DNA of 64,000 nucleotides, taken from assembly GCF_017813355.1 (NCBI RefSeq), contig NZ_JAGIYZ010000006.1, positions 86,001-150,000 on the forward strand. Reading direction: 5' to 3'. Origin of the DNA: Roseomonas nitratireducens (GTDB taxonomy: Bacteria; Pseudomonadota; Alphaproteobacteria; Acetobacterales; Acetobacteraceae). A program made the position numbers and the translations under genes. How positions within the stretch are numbered: the stretch's first letter is position 1; the number at the start of each line of letters is the position of its first letter. Below the pieces are notes generated by a model that was given only the letters and a program-made list of their open reading frames with translations, searched no databases and was not told where the DNA came from. This document shows, piece after piece, positions 43,585 to 51,832 of the stretch.

Positions 43585-43597
43585 TGCCGCTTCGGCA
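43585..43597. promoter_or_regulatory. Candidate LysR box (T-N11-A palindrome)
   Basis: TGCCG-CTT-CGGCA, a perfect T-N11-A interrupted palindrome in the 100-bp gap between the FGE gene and the divergent LysR gene, 25 bases upstream of the LysR start. This is the usual place for a LysR regulator to bind and control both directions. Confidence 0.6.
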
Positions 43598-43621
43598 ATC
43601 TTCGCTTGCTCATGGAGGCAT

Positions 43622-44599
43622 ATGTTCGAGGTCCGCGACCTGCGGATGGTGCGGGCGATCCAAGAGCATGGCAGCCTGGTCCGGGCCGCGCGCGTCCTGG
43701 GCATCACGCAGCCAGCGCTCACGCGTCAGCTCGCGGCGCTGGAGGCGCGGCTGCGCGGCCCGCTCTTCGAGCGCAGCCCGCGCGGCGTGACGATGACCGA
43801 CCTGGGCCGCGCGGTAGTGACGGATTCCGTCGACATCCTCGACCGGCTGGACCGGCTCGGCCGCCATGCGTCCGATGCGCGCGGGGACCAGGTGCGCGAC
43901 CTCAACATCGCCGCCGGCGCCTACATCGCCGAGACGCTCTGCATCACGGCGGCGTCGCGCATGCTGTCGCTCTATCCCCAGGTGCGCGTGCGGCTCGTCT
44001 CGTCGAACTGGGCCGAGGTGCCCCGCGCGGTGCATGAGCGCGAGGCGTCGCTCGGGCTGCTCGACCTGCGGGGCTTCGGCCCGGAGATGGGCGAGGGGCT
44101 GGTCGTCGAGCCGCTGCAGCCGCAGCCGGGCGTCTTCGTTGTCCGACCGGGGCATCCGCTCGCGGGGCAGAGGGCGATCGGGCTGGCCGACATCGTGTCC
44201 TTTCCGTTCATCCTGATCGGGCGGATCCCCACGGCGGTGCAGGCACCCATCGCCGCGGCGCGCGCCGAGGCGCGGGCGGCCGGCCGTTCCCATGCGGCGT
44301 TCCCGGCGCTGATCCACGAAAGCCCGACCGTCGCGCTGCGCGCCCTGCCGCATTCCGACGCCGTGGCGGCCGTGACGCTCGCCATCGCCGCGCCCGCGCT
44401 GCAGGCGGGCGAGGTGGTCGCCCTGGCGTGGCGCGAACCCTGGGTGTCGATCCATCCGGGGATCGTGCGGCTGAGGAACCGCGCGCTCGGCGAGGCGGAG
44501 GAAGCCTTCCTGGACCTGCTGCGCACCGCGGACCGGGAGGGCGAGGCGGCGTCCCTGGCCTTGTGCGAGGCCCTCGGGCTGCCCGCGGCGTGCCTGTGA
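43622..44599 (+). CDS. LysR family transcriptional regulator
   Basis: A 325-residue regulator. The N-terminal winged helix-turn-helix covers residues 3-60 (LRMVRAIQEHGSLVRAARVL and ITQPALTRQLAALEARL). A periplasmic-binding-protein-like effector domain follows from about residue 90. It is divergent from the FGE-sulfatase operon, which it probably controls. The effector could be sulfate, a sulfate ester or a sulfur metabolite. The ATG at 43622 has a GGAGGC 5 bases ahead. Confidence 0.93.
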   Translation: MFEVRDLRMVRAIQEHGSLVRAARVLGITQPALTRQLAALEARLRGPLFERSPRGVTMTDLGRAVVTDSVDILDRLDRLGRHASDARGDQVRDLNIAAGAYIAETLCITAASRMLSLYPQVRVRLVSSNWAEVPRAVHEREASLGLLDLRGFGPEMGEGLVVEPLQPQPGVFVVRPGHPLAGQRAIGLADIVSFPFILIGRIPTAVQAPIAAARAEARAAGRSHAAFPALIHESPTVALRALPHSDAVAAVTLAIAAPALQAGEVVALAWREPWVSIHPGIVRLRNRALGEAEEAFLDLLRTADREGEAASLALCEALGLPAACL

Positions 44600-44842
44600 C
44601 GTCGCGCGGCGGGGTCGGCGCGCGCCTGGCCACGACCGCCATCGCGTGAGCCCCGGCGTGTTGCCGGGCCTTCCCGGGCGCGTCAGCCCATCATCCCGTT
44701 GCGCGCCGGCGCCTCGCGCACACGTCCCGACCGGCCTCGATCGCGCGGGGTGTGATCCATCGCACCGATGGCGAGACTATTCGATTTGCGCATCAGTCGC
44801 GCGGTGGTCACGGTCTCCCGGAGCCGTGAAGGATCGAGCGGG

Positions 44843-45505
44843 ATGGCGTATGTCGATGTCGTGGGCTTCGGGGCGGGCGAGGCGGCCCTCTTCAACATCG
44901 AGCAGTCGGTCGGCGCCAATGGCGTGAACGAGCGCGGCGACGTCCGGCTCGTGCAGTACCTGCTGCGCGCCTACTACGGGTCGCGCGCGGGCGGCCTTGC
45001 GATGGATGGCTGGGGCGGCCCCGCGACCAATGCCTGGATCAGCACGTTCCAGAAGGACATGGCGGCGCTTGGCAACAAGGTCCTCGTCGATGGACGGTTC
45101 GACCGCGCCTTCGGCAGCACCTCCTCGGTCTCGCGGACGGTCTACGCCATCTACCTGCTGAACCTGCATGTGGCGCGGCACAATCCGGCCGCCTATGCCG
45201 CGCTGCCAACCGTGGTCGCGATGAACCCGAACCCGCGGGGCAATCCCTACAATCAGACCCTTTTCCAACTCATACGCATTCGCGATGTCGTCATGATCAA
45301 GCGCACCGACGACAAGTTCGAGTTCATCTACAAGGACGGCACGGTCCTGGAGGCGTATTGCACAAGCAAGAGCGCCGGCCTCGCGATCAACAACAGGATG
45401 ATCGAATCCGGCGACCATTACGTGCGGATGCCGGATGGAAGCTTCAAGAACATCATGAAGTTGTTGGATTGGACGCAGATCAGTCCGTCGCTTCCGTCGT
45501 CCTAG
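44843..45505 (+). CDS. Hypothetical protein with peptidoglycan-binding-like N-terminus
   Basis: A 220-residue protein. AAGGA at 44829-44833 supports the ATG at 44843 over an in-frame ATG at 44768. Residues 25-85 (GVNERGDVRLVQYLLRAYYG, then LAMDGWGGPATNAWISTFQ, then LVDGRFD) have the repeated numbering pattern of peptidoglycan_binding_1 domains: an aligned residue count, a GWGGPAT turn and a second D-G. The C-terminal part is unfamiliar. No signal peptide is seen, which is unusual for a wall-binding protein, so it may be secreted another way or act inside phage-like or toxin-like machinery. The domain assignment is tentative. Confidence 0.6.
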   Translation: MAYVDVVGFGAGEAALFNIEQSVGANGVNERGDVRLVQYLLRAYYGSRAGGLAMDGWGGPATNAWISTFQKDMAALGNKVLVDGRFDRAFGSTSSVSRTVYAIYLLNLHVARHNPAAYAALPTVVAMNPNPRGNPYNQTLFQLIRIRDVVMIKRTDDKFEFIYKDGTVLEAYCTSKSAGLAINNRMIESGDHYVRMPDGSFKNIMKLLDWTQISPSLPSS

Positions 45506-45677
45506 AGCCATCTTCGATCGGCCGGGGACGGCTGATCGGATCGCATGCCGTGGCCAGGCGACCGGCACGGTCGAGCGCATCGCAACGCAAGCGCGCGCCC
45601 GGGCCGCGCCCCGGCATCGGATCGCGGTTGCGCACCGACCCCCCATCGCTTCGCCGGGGACGGTGCCGCCCGGCGCG

Positions 45678-46655
45678 TCAGCCCGCCTGGATCGCCGCGA
45701 TCATCGCCGGCGCCTCGGCCGGCAGCGGTCCCTTGTTGATCGCGGCGACCGCGTGGTCGAGTTCCGCGATGCTCGAGGTGCCGACCAGCACCGTCGGGAT
45801 CTCCCGCGGCATCGCCGCGTAGCGCAGCGCGAGTTCCACCAGGTCGGCCGCGTGCCCGGCCTCGATCACCGGCATCAGCCGCCGCGCCGCGGCAACATCC
45901 GCGGCATAGGACGCGCCGGAGGCGATCGGCGCGACCGAGGGCACGCCGAGCGGGCTGCGCGCCTCGCTACCGCTGAGCGCGCCGCCGGCCAGGATGCGGA
46001 TCGCCATGACACCGACGTCGATCGAGGCCGCGTGCCGGATGCAGCCGCCCAGGTCCGGCATGGCCGAGCCCGCCGGCAGCGGCGCGAGGCCGCTCGGGTT
46101 GAGGATGTTGTAAGGCATCTGCGCCGTCGCGAAGCCGCCCTGTTCCAGCACGCGGCGGATCTCGGGCGCCTCGCCCAGGCCGGTGATGCCGTAGTGGCGG
46201 AACTTCCCCGCATCGCGCAGCCGCTGCAGCACGGGCACCGCGTCGTGCAGGATGGCGTCGGCGGTGAAGGTTGGCGGCGCGCCGTCGCGCGTGATGGGCT
46301 CGTGCAGGTGCAGGATGTCGACGCTGTCGCGCCCCAGCCGCGCGAGGCTCGCTTCCACCGAGGCGACGATGGCGCCGCCGATGTCGTCGCGCTGCTCGCC
46401 GCGGATGCGCACCTTGGTGCCGACCGTGACCTTGGCGCCCAGCGCCTTCAGCGCGCGGCCGAGATTCGTCTCCGACACGCCATCCCCATAGGCGGCGGCG
46501 GTGTCGAAATAGGTGACGCCCTGGTCGATGGCGCGGCCGATGGCGCGGTCCTGCTCGGCCGCCGTGCCCTTGACCATGAGCCCGCCGATCGCGCCGCACC
46601 CGTAGCCGAGGACCGAGACCATGATTCCGGTCCGTCCAAGTCGCCGCTGTTCCAT
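45678..46655 (-). CDS. Aldo/keto reductase
   Basis: A 325-residue NADPH-dependent oxidoreductase with a TIM-barrel fold. It starts MEQRRLGRTGIMVSVLGYG. The catalytic residues are visible: Asp and Tyr in FDTAAAYGDG, Lys in VGTKVRI and His in ILHLHEP. The C-terminal VLVGTSSIAELDHAV is the nucleotide-binding end. The ATG at 46655 was chosen because the conserved opening starts there. It is divergent from the Bug gene at 46772 and may share a promoter region with it. Confidence 0.93.
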   Translation of the reverse strand: MEQRRLGRTGIMVSVLGYGCGAIGGLMVKGTAAEQDRAIGRAIDQGVTYFDTAAAYGDGVSETNLGRALKALGAKVTVGTKVRIRGEQRDDIGGAIVASVEASLARLGRDSVDILHLHEPITRDGAPPTFTADAILHDAVPVLQRLRDAGKFRHYGITGLGEAPEIRRVLEQGGFATAQMPYNILNPSGLAPLPAGSAMPDLGGCIRHAASIDVGVMAIRILAGGALSGSEARSPLGVPSVAPIASGASYAADVAAARRLMPVIEAGHAADLVELALRYAAMPREIPTVLVGTSSIAELDHAVAAINKGPLPAEAPAMIAAIQAG

Positions 46656-46771
46656 CCGTTCCCGTCCCTTCGATCGGCCGCGATGCCGCGGCAGGCGCGC
46701 ACCATTGCGGCGCGGCCCCCCCGATGCAAGGCTGCCGCCAACGGCCGCAGATGCCGGATGGGGAAATTGCC

Positions 46772-47746
46772 ATGCTGTCACGCCGCCTGCTGCTCGCGAC
46801 ACCCGCGCTTATCGCGCTGCACAGGCCCGCGCTCGCGGCCTATCCCGACCGGCCCATCCGCGTGATCGTGCCCTTCGCCGCGGGCGGGAACACCGACATC
46901 CTCGCGCGCATCCTCGCCGCGCAGATGGCCGAGCGGCTCGGCCGGCCGATGGTCATCGAGAACCGCACCGGCGCGGGCGGCAGCGTCGGCGCCGAATTCG
47001 TCGCCAAGGCGACGGCGGATGGCTACACGCTGCTGTTCGGCGCCGGCGGGCCGCTCACCGCGAACCCGGTGCTGCAGGCCAATATCCCCTACGACGTGCT
47101 GCGCGACTTCCGCCCCATCGGCCTGGTCGGCATCCTGCCGATGATCTGCCAGGTGGGCGCGCGGACGCCGGCGCGCTCATTGACCGACCTGCTGGCGCTG
47201 ATGCGCGCGCGGCCGGGGCAGGTGACGGTGGCCACGCCCGGCAGCGGAAGTGCGGCGCATCTCGCCCTGGAACTGGTGATGGCCGGGGCGAATGTGCGCG
47301 CCACCCACGTGCCCTATCGCGGCGGCAGCGCGATGATCCCGGACCTGATCAACGGCACGGTCGATGCCGGCATGGTGGAACTGCCTTCCGCCCTGCCGCA
47401 GCATCGCGACGGATCGGCGCCGATCGTGGCGATCGCGGCGATGGAGCGCTCGCCCGTCCTGCCCGGCGTGCAGACCTTCATCGAGGCGGGGCTGCCCGGC
47501 TTCACCGCCGGCAGCTATGGCGGGCTGCTCGCCCCGGCCGGCGTGCCGGCCGATGTGACGGCGGCGCTCAGCCGCGCCCTGCTCGCGACGCTGGAGGATG
47601 CGGGCGTGGTGTCGCGCATCGCCGAGGTCGGCGCCGTGCCGAGCGCGCCCGCGCAGCGCACGCCGGAAGGCTTCGCCGCCTTCCTCGCGCAGGAACTCGA
47701 CAACGCCCGCCGCGCGGCGCAGCTCGCCGGGCTGCGCCCGTCCTGA
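46772..47746 (+). CDS. Bug-family (tripartite tricarboxylate transporter) substrate-binding protein, second copy
   Basis: A 324-residue TctC-like binding protein. The signal peptide ends PALAAYP. Bug signatures are RVIVPFAAGGNTDILAR, VIENRTGAGGSVGAEFVAKA and THVPYRGGSAMIPDLINGTVDAG. No TctAB permease genes are nearby. It faces the SDR and HisD-like genes tail to tail, with 6 bases between stop codons. It may supply the substrate of those dehydrogenases, but this is inference. Confidence 0.93.
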   Translation: MLSRRLLLATPALIALHRPALAAYPDRPIRVIVPFAAGGNTDILARILAAQMAERLGRPMVIENRTGAGGSVGAEFVAKATADGYTLLFGAGGPLTANPVLQANIPYDVLRDFRPIGLVGILPMICQVGARTPARSLTDLLALMRARPGQVTVATPGSGSAAHLALELVMAGANVRATHVPYRGGSAMIPDLINGTVDAGMVELPSALPQHRDGSAPIVAIAAMERSPVLPGVQTFIEAGLPGFTAGSYGGLLAPAGVPADVTAALSRALLATLEDAGVVSRIAEVGAVPSAPAQRTPEGFAAFLAQELDNARRAAQLAGLRPS

Positions 47747-47752
47747 ACGGGT

Positions 47753-48517
47753 TCAGTCCGCCGTCCAGCCGCCATCCACCACCAGCGCCGAGCCGGTCAT
47801 CAGCGCCGAGGCGTCGGAGGCGAGGAACAGGATCGCGCCCATCAGGTCCTCGACCTGGCCGATGCGGCCGAGCTTGATCTTCGTCAGCACGCTGGCCTTG
47901 AAGGCGGCGTCGTCGAAGAAGGGCTTCGTCAGCGGCGTCTCGATGAAGGTGGGGCCGAGCGTGTTCACGCGGATGCCATGCCGGGCGAGTTCCACCGCCA
48001 TCGCCTTGGTCAGCCCCTCGATCGCCCATTTGGACGCGCAGTAGATCGTCCGGTTCGCCGCGCCGACATGGCCCATCTGGGACGATACGTTGATGATCGA
48101 CCCGCCGCGCCCGGCCGCCAGCAGCCGCCGTGCCACCGCCTGCGCGAGGAAGAAGGCGGCGCGGACATTCAGGTCCATCACCGCGTCGAAATCGTCATGC
48201 GTGACGTCGGCGAAGGGCTTGGGCCGGTTGGTGCCGGCGTTGTTCACCAGCACCTCGAAGGGCTCGCATTCGGCGATGGCGCGCGCGGCGGCGTCCGCGT
48301 CCAGCACGTCGAGCACCAGCGTGCCGGCCGCCCCGCCGCGCGCGCGGATCGCCGCCGCCGCCTCCTCGATCTCCCGCGCGGTGCGGGAGAGCAGCGTGAC
48401 ATGCGCCCCCGCATCGGCCAGCGCCGCGGCGGCGGCCAGCCCGATGCCGCGCCCCGCGCCGGAGACCAGCGCCCGCTTGCCGTCCAGGCGGAAGGATGGC
48501 GTCCTCGGCAGGTCCAT
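47753..48517 (-). CDS. SDR family NAD(P)-dependent oxidoreductase
   Basis: A 254-residue classical short-chain dehydrogenase. The nucleotide motif is GAGRGIG near residues 16-22, NNAG is intact, the catalytic Ser lies in INVSSQMG, and YCASK is the YxxxK motif. The C-terminal DASALMTGSALVVDGGW is standard. It lies 3 bases downstream of the HisD-like gene on the same strand. Substrate is a secondary alcohol or ketone that cannot be named from sequence alone. Confidence 0.93.
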   Translation of the reverse strand: MDLPRTPSFRLDGKRALVSGAGRGIGLAAAAALADAGAHVTLLSRTAREIEEAAAAIRARGGAAGTLVLDVLDADAAARAIAECEPFEVLVNNAGTNRPKPFADVTHDDFDAVMDLNVRAAFFLAQAVARRLLAAGRGGSIINVSSQMGHVGAANRTIYCASKWAIEGLTKAMAVELARHGIRVNTLGPTFIETPLTKPFFDDAAFKASVLTKIKLGRIGQVEDLMGAILFLASDASALMTGSALVVDGGWTAD

Positions 48518-48520
48518 CGC

Positions 48521-49828
48521 TCAGTCCGCCGCGGTCGCGTAGGGGATGTTGCGCCCGCCATAGCGGCGCACGCGGATGTTCGCCTGCTCGGCATGGCCGG
48601 CGAAGCCTTCCAGCATGCACAGCCGGGAACAGTATTCGCCGATCATCGCGCTCGCCGCATCGGTCAGCACGCGCTGGTAGGTGACGGTCTTGAGGAACTT
48701 GCCGACCCAGAGCCCGCCCGTGTAGCGCGCCGCCTTCCTCGTCGGCAGGGTGTGGTTGGTGCCGATGACCTTGTCGCCGTAGGAGACATTGGTGCGCGGC
48801 CCGAGGAAGAGCGCGCCGTAGTTCGTCATGTGCGCGAGGAAGTAGTCCGGGTCGCGCGTCATGACCTGCACATGCTCGGATGCGATGCGGTCGGCCTCGC
48901 GCACCATCTCCTCCTCGCTGTCGCAGACGATGACCTCGCCGTAGTCCTCCCAGGCCTGCCGCGCGATGCCCGCCGTCGGCAGGATGGCGAGCAGGCGCTC
49001 GACCTCGGCCATGGTCTCGCGCGCCAGCTTCTCGGAATTGGTCAGCAGGATGGCGGGGGAATTGGGGCCGTGCTCCGCCTGGCCGAGCAGGTCGGTGGCG
49101 CAGAGCTCGCCGTCCACCGTCTCGTCCGCGATCACCAGCGTCTCGGTCGGCCCGGCGAACAGGTCGATCCCGACGCGGCCGTAGAGCTGCCGCTTGGCTT
49201 CCGCGACGAAAGCGTTGCCGGGGCCGACCAGCATGTCCACCGGCTCGATGGTCTGCGTGCCGAGCGCCATCGCGCCGACCGCCTGGATGCCGCCCAGGCA
49301 GTAGATCACATCCGCCCCCGCCAGGTGCTGCGCCGCCACGATGGCGGGCGCGGGCCGGCCCTCGAAGGGCGGGGCGCAGGTGACGATGCGCTTGCACCCC
49401 GCGACCTTCGCCGTGACGACCGACATATGCGCCGAGGCGAGCAGCGGATACTTGCCCCCCGGCACGTAGCAGCCGACGGAATTGACCGGGATGTTCCTGT
49501 GGCCGAGCACGACGCCGGGCAGCGTCTCGACCTCGATGTCGCGCAGCGCGTCCTTCTGGTGCTGCGCGAAGTTGCGCACCTGTTCCTGCGCGAAGCGGAT
49601 GTCGTCCAGGTCGCGGGCCGAAAGCTGGGACAGGCAGTCGCGGATCTCGGCATCCGTCAGGCGGAAATCCGTGCGGTCCCACTTGTCGAAGCGGATCGAC
49701 ATCTCCCGCACCGCGGCGTCGCCGCGCGCGGCGATGTCGGCGAGGATGCCCTCGACCGTCGCGCGGACCTTCGCGTCGTCCTCGGCGCGCGCCTCGGCAT
49801 CGCGGCCCTTCTTGAGATGTCGCGCCAT
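48521..49828 (-). CDS. HisD-family dehydrogenase, HpsN-like (sulfopropanediol dehydrogenase or histidinol dehydrogenase paralogue)
   Basis: A 435-residue zinc NAD-dependent enzyme oxidising an alcohol to an acid in two steps. Segments [31 protein letters not shown] and [20 protein letters not shown] are those of the HpsN subgroup, which acts on 2,3-dihydroxypropane-1-sulfonate, rather than of biosynthetic HisD. Zinc and catalytic positions lie in AEHGPNSPA and ASEHVQVM. Context is an SDR gene and a Bug binding protein and no other his genes, which argues against histidine synthesis. The exact substrate is not proven. Confidence 0.88.
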   Translation of the reverse strand: MARHLKKGRDAEARAEDDAKVRATVEGILADIAARGDAAVREMSIRFDKWDRTDFRLTDAEIRDCLSQLSARDLDDIRFAQEQVRNFAQHQKDALRDIEVETLPGVVLGHRNIPVNSVGCYVPGGKYPLLASAHMSVVTAKVAGCKRIVTCAPPFEGRPAPAIVAAQHLAGADVIYCLGGIQAVGAMALGTQTIEPVDMLVGPGNAFVAEAKRQLYGRVGIDLFAGPTETLVIADETVDGELCATDLLGQAEHGPNSPAILLTNSEKLARETMAEVERLLAILPTAGIARQAWEDYGEVIVCDSEEEMVREADRIASEHVQVMTRDPDYFLAHMTNYGALFLGPRTNVSYGDKVIGTNHTLPTRKAARYTGGLWVGKFLKTVTYQRVLTDAASAMIGEYCSRLCMLEGFAGHAEQANIRVRRYGGRNIPYATAAD

Positions 49829-50154
49829 GGCGTCCTCCTGCTACGTTGGGGCAAGGCGTAGCGGCGGGCGGGGGCGTGTCAACCTTCCGGTCGCCATCGC
49901 GCCATGCGGGAGCGGCGAACCCCGGACGCCGGATCGGCCGCGCCGGGGAGGGGGGGATGGCGGCTGCGATGGTCCGGCTCACTCTGGACAGGTGCGGCCG
50001 GCGCGGCGATGAGGGAGGCCATGATGTCCCCGTACAGCAACCGGCGCCTCGCCCCCGCGACACGCAACCTTGCCTCAATCGGGGTGGACGGAGCAGGCCT
50101 TGCGTGCGCCCGGCCGCCATCGCGCGGCGCCGGCCATCCGGGGAGCATCGGCTG
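49829..50154. other. Intergenic region between divergent HisD-like and FAD genes
   Basis: About 325 bases holding the promoters for both directions. No palindrome or protein-like frame stood out. Confidence 0.4.
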
Positions 50155-51468
50155 ATGGTCGCGACCCGCGCCCTGGATCCGGTCGACGGCGACGACCGCC
50201 TGCCCGAGGCGGCGGATGTCGTCGTCATCGGCGCCGGCATCATCGGCGTCGCGGCCGCCTATCACCTCGCCAAGGCAGGACACTCGGTGGCGCTGCTGGA
50301 AAAGGGCGTCGTCGCGGGCGAGCAGTCCAGCCGCAACTGGGGCTGGTGCCGCACCTTCAACCGCGACGAGCGGGAAATCCCGCTGATGCAGCACAGCCAG
50401 GGGCTGTGGGACAGCCTGCCGGCCGAGATTGGCGCCGACATGGGCTTCCGCCGCGACGGCCTCGTCTATGTGACGAAGGACCCGAAGGAACTGGCGGAGT
50501 GGCGCGCCTGGCTCGACATGGCGCAGCCCTACCAGATGGGCGCGCGCATGATCGACGCGGCGGAGGCGAAGCGCCTCACGCCCGGCAACGAGCAGGAGTG
50601 GATCGGCGGCATCGTCTCCCCGCGCGACGGGCGGGCGGAACCGGCCATGGCGGCGCCCGCGCTGGCGAAGGCGGCGCGCGCGCTGGGTGTCACGCTGCAC
50701 CAGAACTGCGCCGCGCGCGGGCTCGACACCACAGGCGGGCGCATCGCCGGCGTCTTCACCGAGAAGGGGCGCATCCGCACCCAGGCGGTCGTGCTCTCGG
50801 GCGGGGCCTGGGCGTCGATGTTCCTGCGCCGGCATGGCATCCGCATGCCGCAATCCTCGGTCCATTCGACGATCTTCGCGACCACGCCGGCGCGCCAGGT
50901 CAGCCCGGGCCCGCTTCGGACGCCCGATTTCATCCTCACGCCGCTGCTGGACGGCGGCTATCTCGTCGCGGCCCAGGCGCGCGGGCGGCTGGAACTGACG
51001 CCGGCCGGCATCCGCTACGCGCGGGACTTCCTGCCGGCGCTGCGGAAGAACTGGAAACTCGTGGAACTGCGCTTCGGGCGATCCTTCTTCGAGGGACCCG
51101 ACGCGCTGCATGGCGCCTGGTCCTTCGACCGGCCGACGGTGTTCGAGCGCATGCGCGTGCTGGAGGCGAAGCCCAAGGCCGGGATCGTCGAGCCCGCGCT
51201 GCGCCAGATCGTCGCCGCCTATCCCGACATGGCCGGCATCCAGGCCGCACGCCTCTGGGCTGGCTGGATCGATTCCACGCCCGATGCCGTCCCCGTCATC
51301 TCGCGGGTCGAGGCGCTGCCCGGCCTCGTCGTCGCGGCGGGCTTCAGCGGGCACGGCTTCGGCATCGGGCCGGGCGCGGGGCGGCTTGCCGCGGACCTCG
51401 CCACGGGCGCGCCGCCGGTCGTCGACCCGGCGCCCTTCGCCCTGTCCCGCTTCGACCGCGCGGCCTGA
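50155..51468 (+). CDS. FAD-dependent oxidoreductase (DAO/DadA-like)
   Basis: A 437-residue flavoenzyme. The FAD Rossmann motif VVIGAGIIGVAAAYHLAKAG lies near residue 22. SSRNWGWCRTFNRDE follows, where the aromatic pair is typical of glycine- or sarcosine-oxidase relatives. The C-terminal FSGHGFGIGPGAGRLAADLA closes the FAD site. It is a probable D-amino-acid or amine oxidase. GGGAG upstream supports the ATG at 50155, although the frame is open further upstream. It is divergent from the HisD-like gene and may act in the same catabolic route. Confidence 0.9.
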   Translation: MVATRALDPVDGDDRLPEAADVVVIGAGIIGVAAAYHLAKAGHSVALLEKGVVAGEQSSRNWGWCRTFNRDEREIPLMQHSQGLWDSLPAEIGADMGFRRDGLVYVTKDPKELAEWRAWLDMAQPYQMGARMIDAAEAKRLTPGNEQEWIGGIVSPRDGRAEPAMAAPALAKAARALGVTLHQNCAARGLDTTGGRIAGVFTEKGRIRTQAVVLSGGAWASMFLRRHGIRMPQSSVHSTIFATTPARQVSPGPLRTPDFILTPLLDGGYLVAAQARGRLELTPAGIRYARDFLPALRKNWKLVELRFGRSFFEGPDALHGAWSFDRPTVFERMRVLEAKPKAGIVEPALRQIVAAYPDMAGIQAARLWAGWIDSTPDAVPVISRVEALPGLVVAAGFSGHGFGIGPGAGRLAADLATGAPPVVDPAPFALSRFDRAA

Positions 51469-51832
51469 TCCCGCGCGGCCTCGCCCGGGGCCTGTCTTCC
51501 GCGCGGCCGGGCCAGCCCATCGCCGGCATGACGGGCCGCGGCAGCGCCCGGCGCATCCTGCCACGATTGAACGCGCGCCGGTCAAAGCCAGGGGACGACC
51601 GCCTGACCCTGCGCGATGCGTTTCGAATGCCCTGATCCGGCTCCGGCCCGTACCCGCCGCCCAGCGTTCTTCGTCTCGATCCTGCCGCCGCGCGCCCTGT
51701 CTGGTGCGCGTGCTGCGACGTTTCGTCACGCCGCCGCACAAACCTGCCGGAAGGGTCAGCCTTCTTTAATAACATTGTTCGAAAACACGATCGAACGCCG
51801 TGCCTGTCCTCACCTTCAGGGAACCCCCAGGA
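51469..51832. other. Leader of the chemosensory operon
   Basis: About 360 bases. The first 290 hold nothing recognisable. An AT-rich patch (TTCTTTAATAACATTG, near 51761-51776) contrasts with the surroundings and probably contains the promoter. It is followed by an inverted repeat GTTCGA-N8-TCGAAC at 51777-51796. I see no sigma-28 or sigma-54 promoter pattern. Confidence 0.5.

Noticed and set aside
48521..49828. Calling the HisD-like gene part of histidine biosynthesis
   Set aside because: No other his genes are adjacent, and its N-terminal segments match the HpsN group better.
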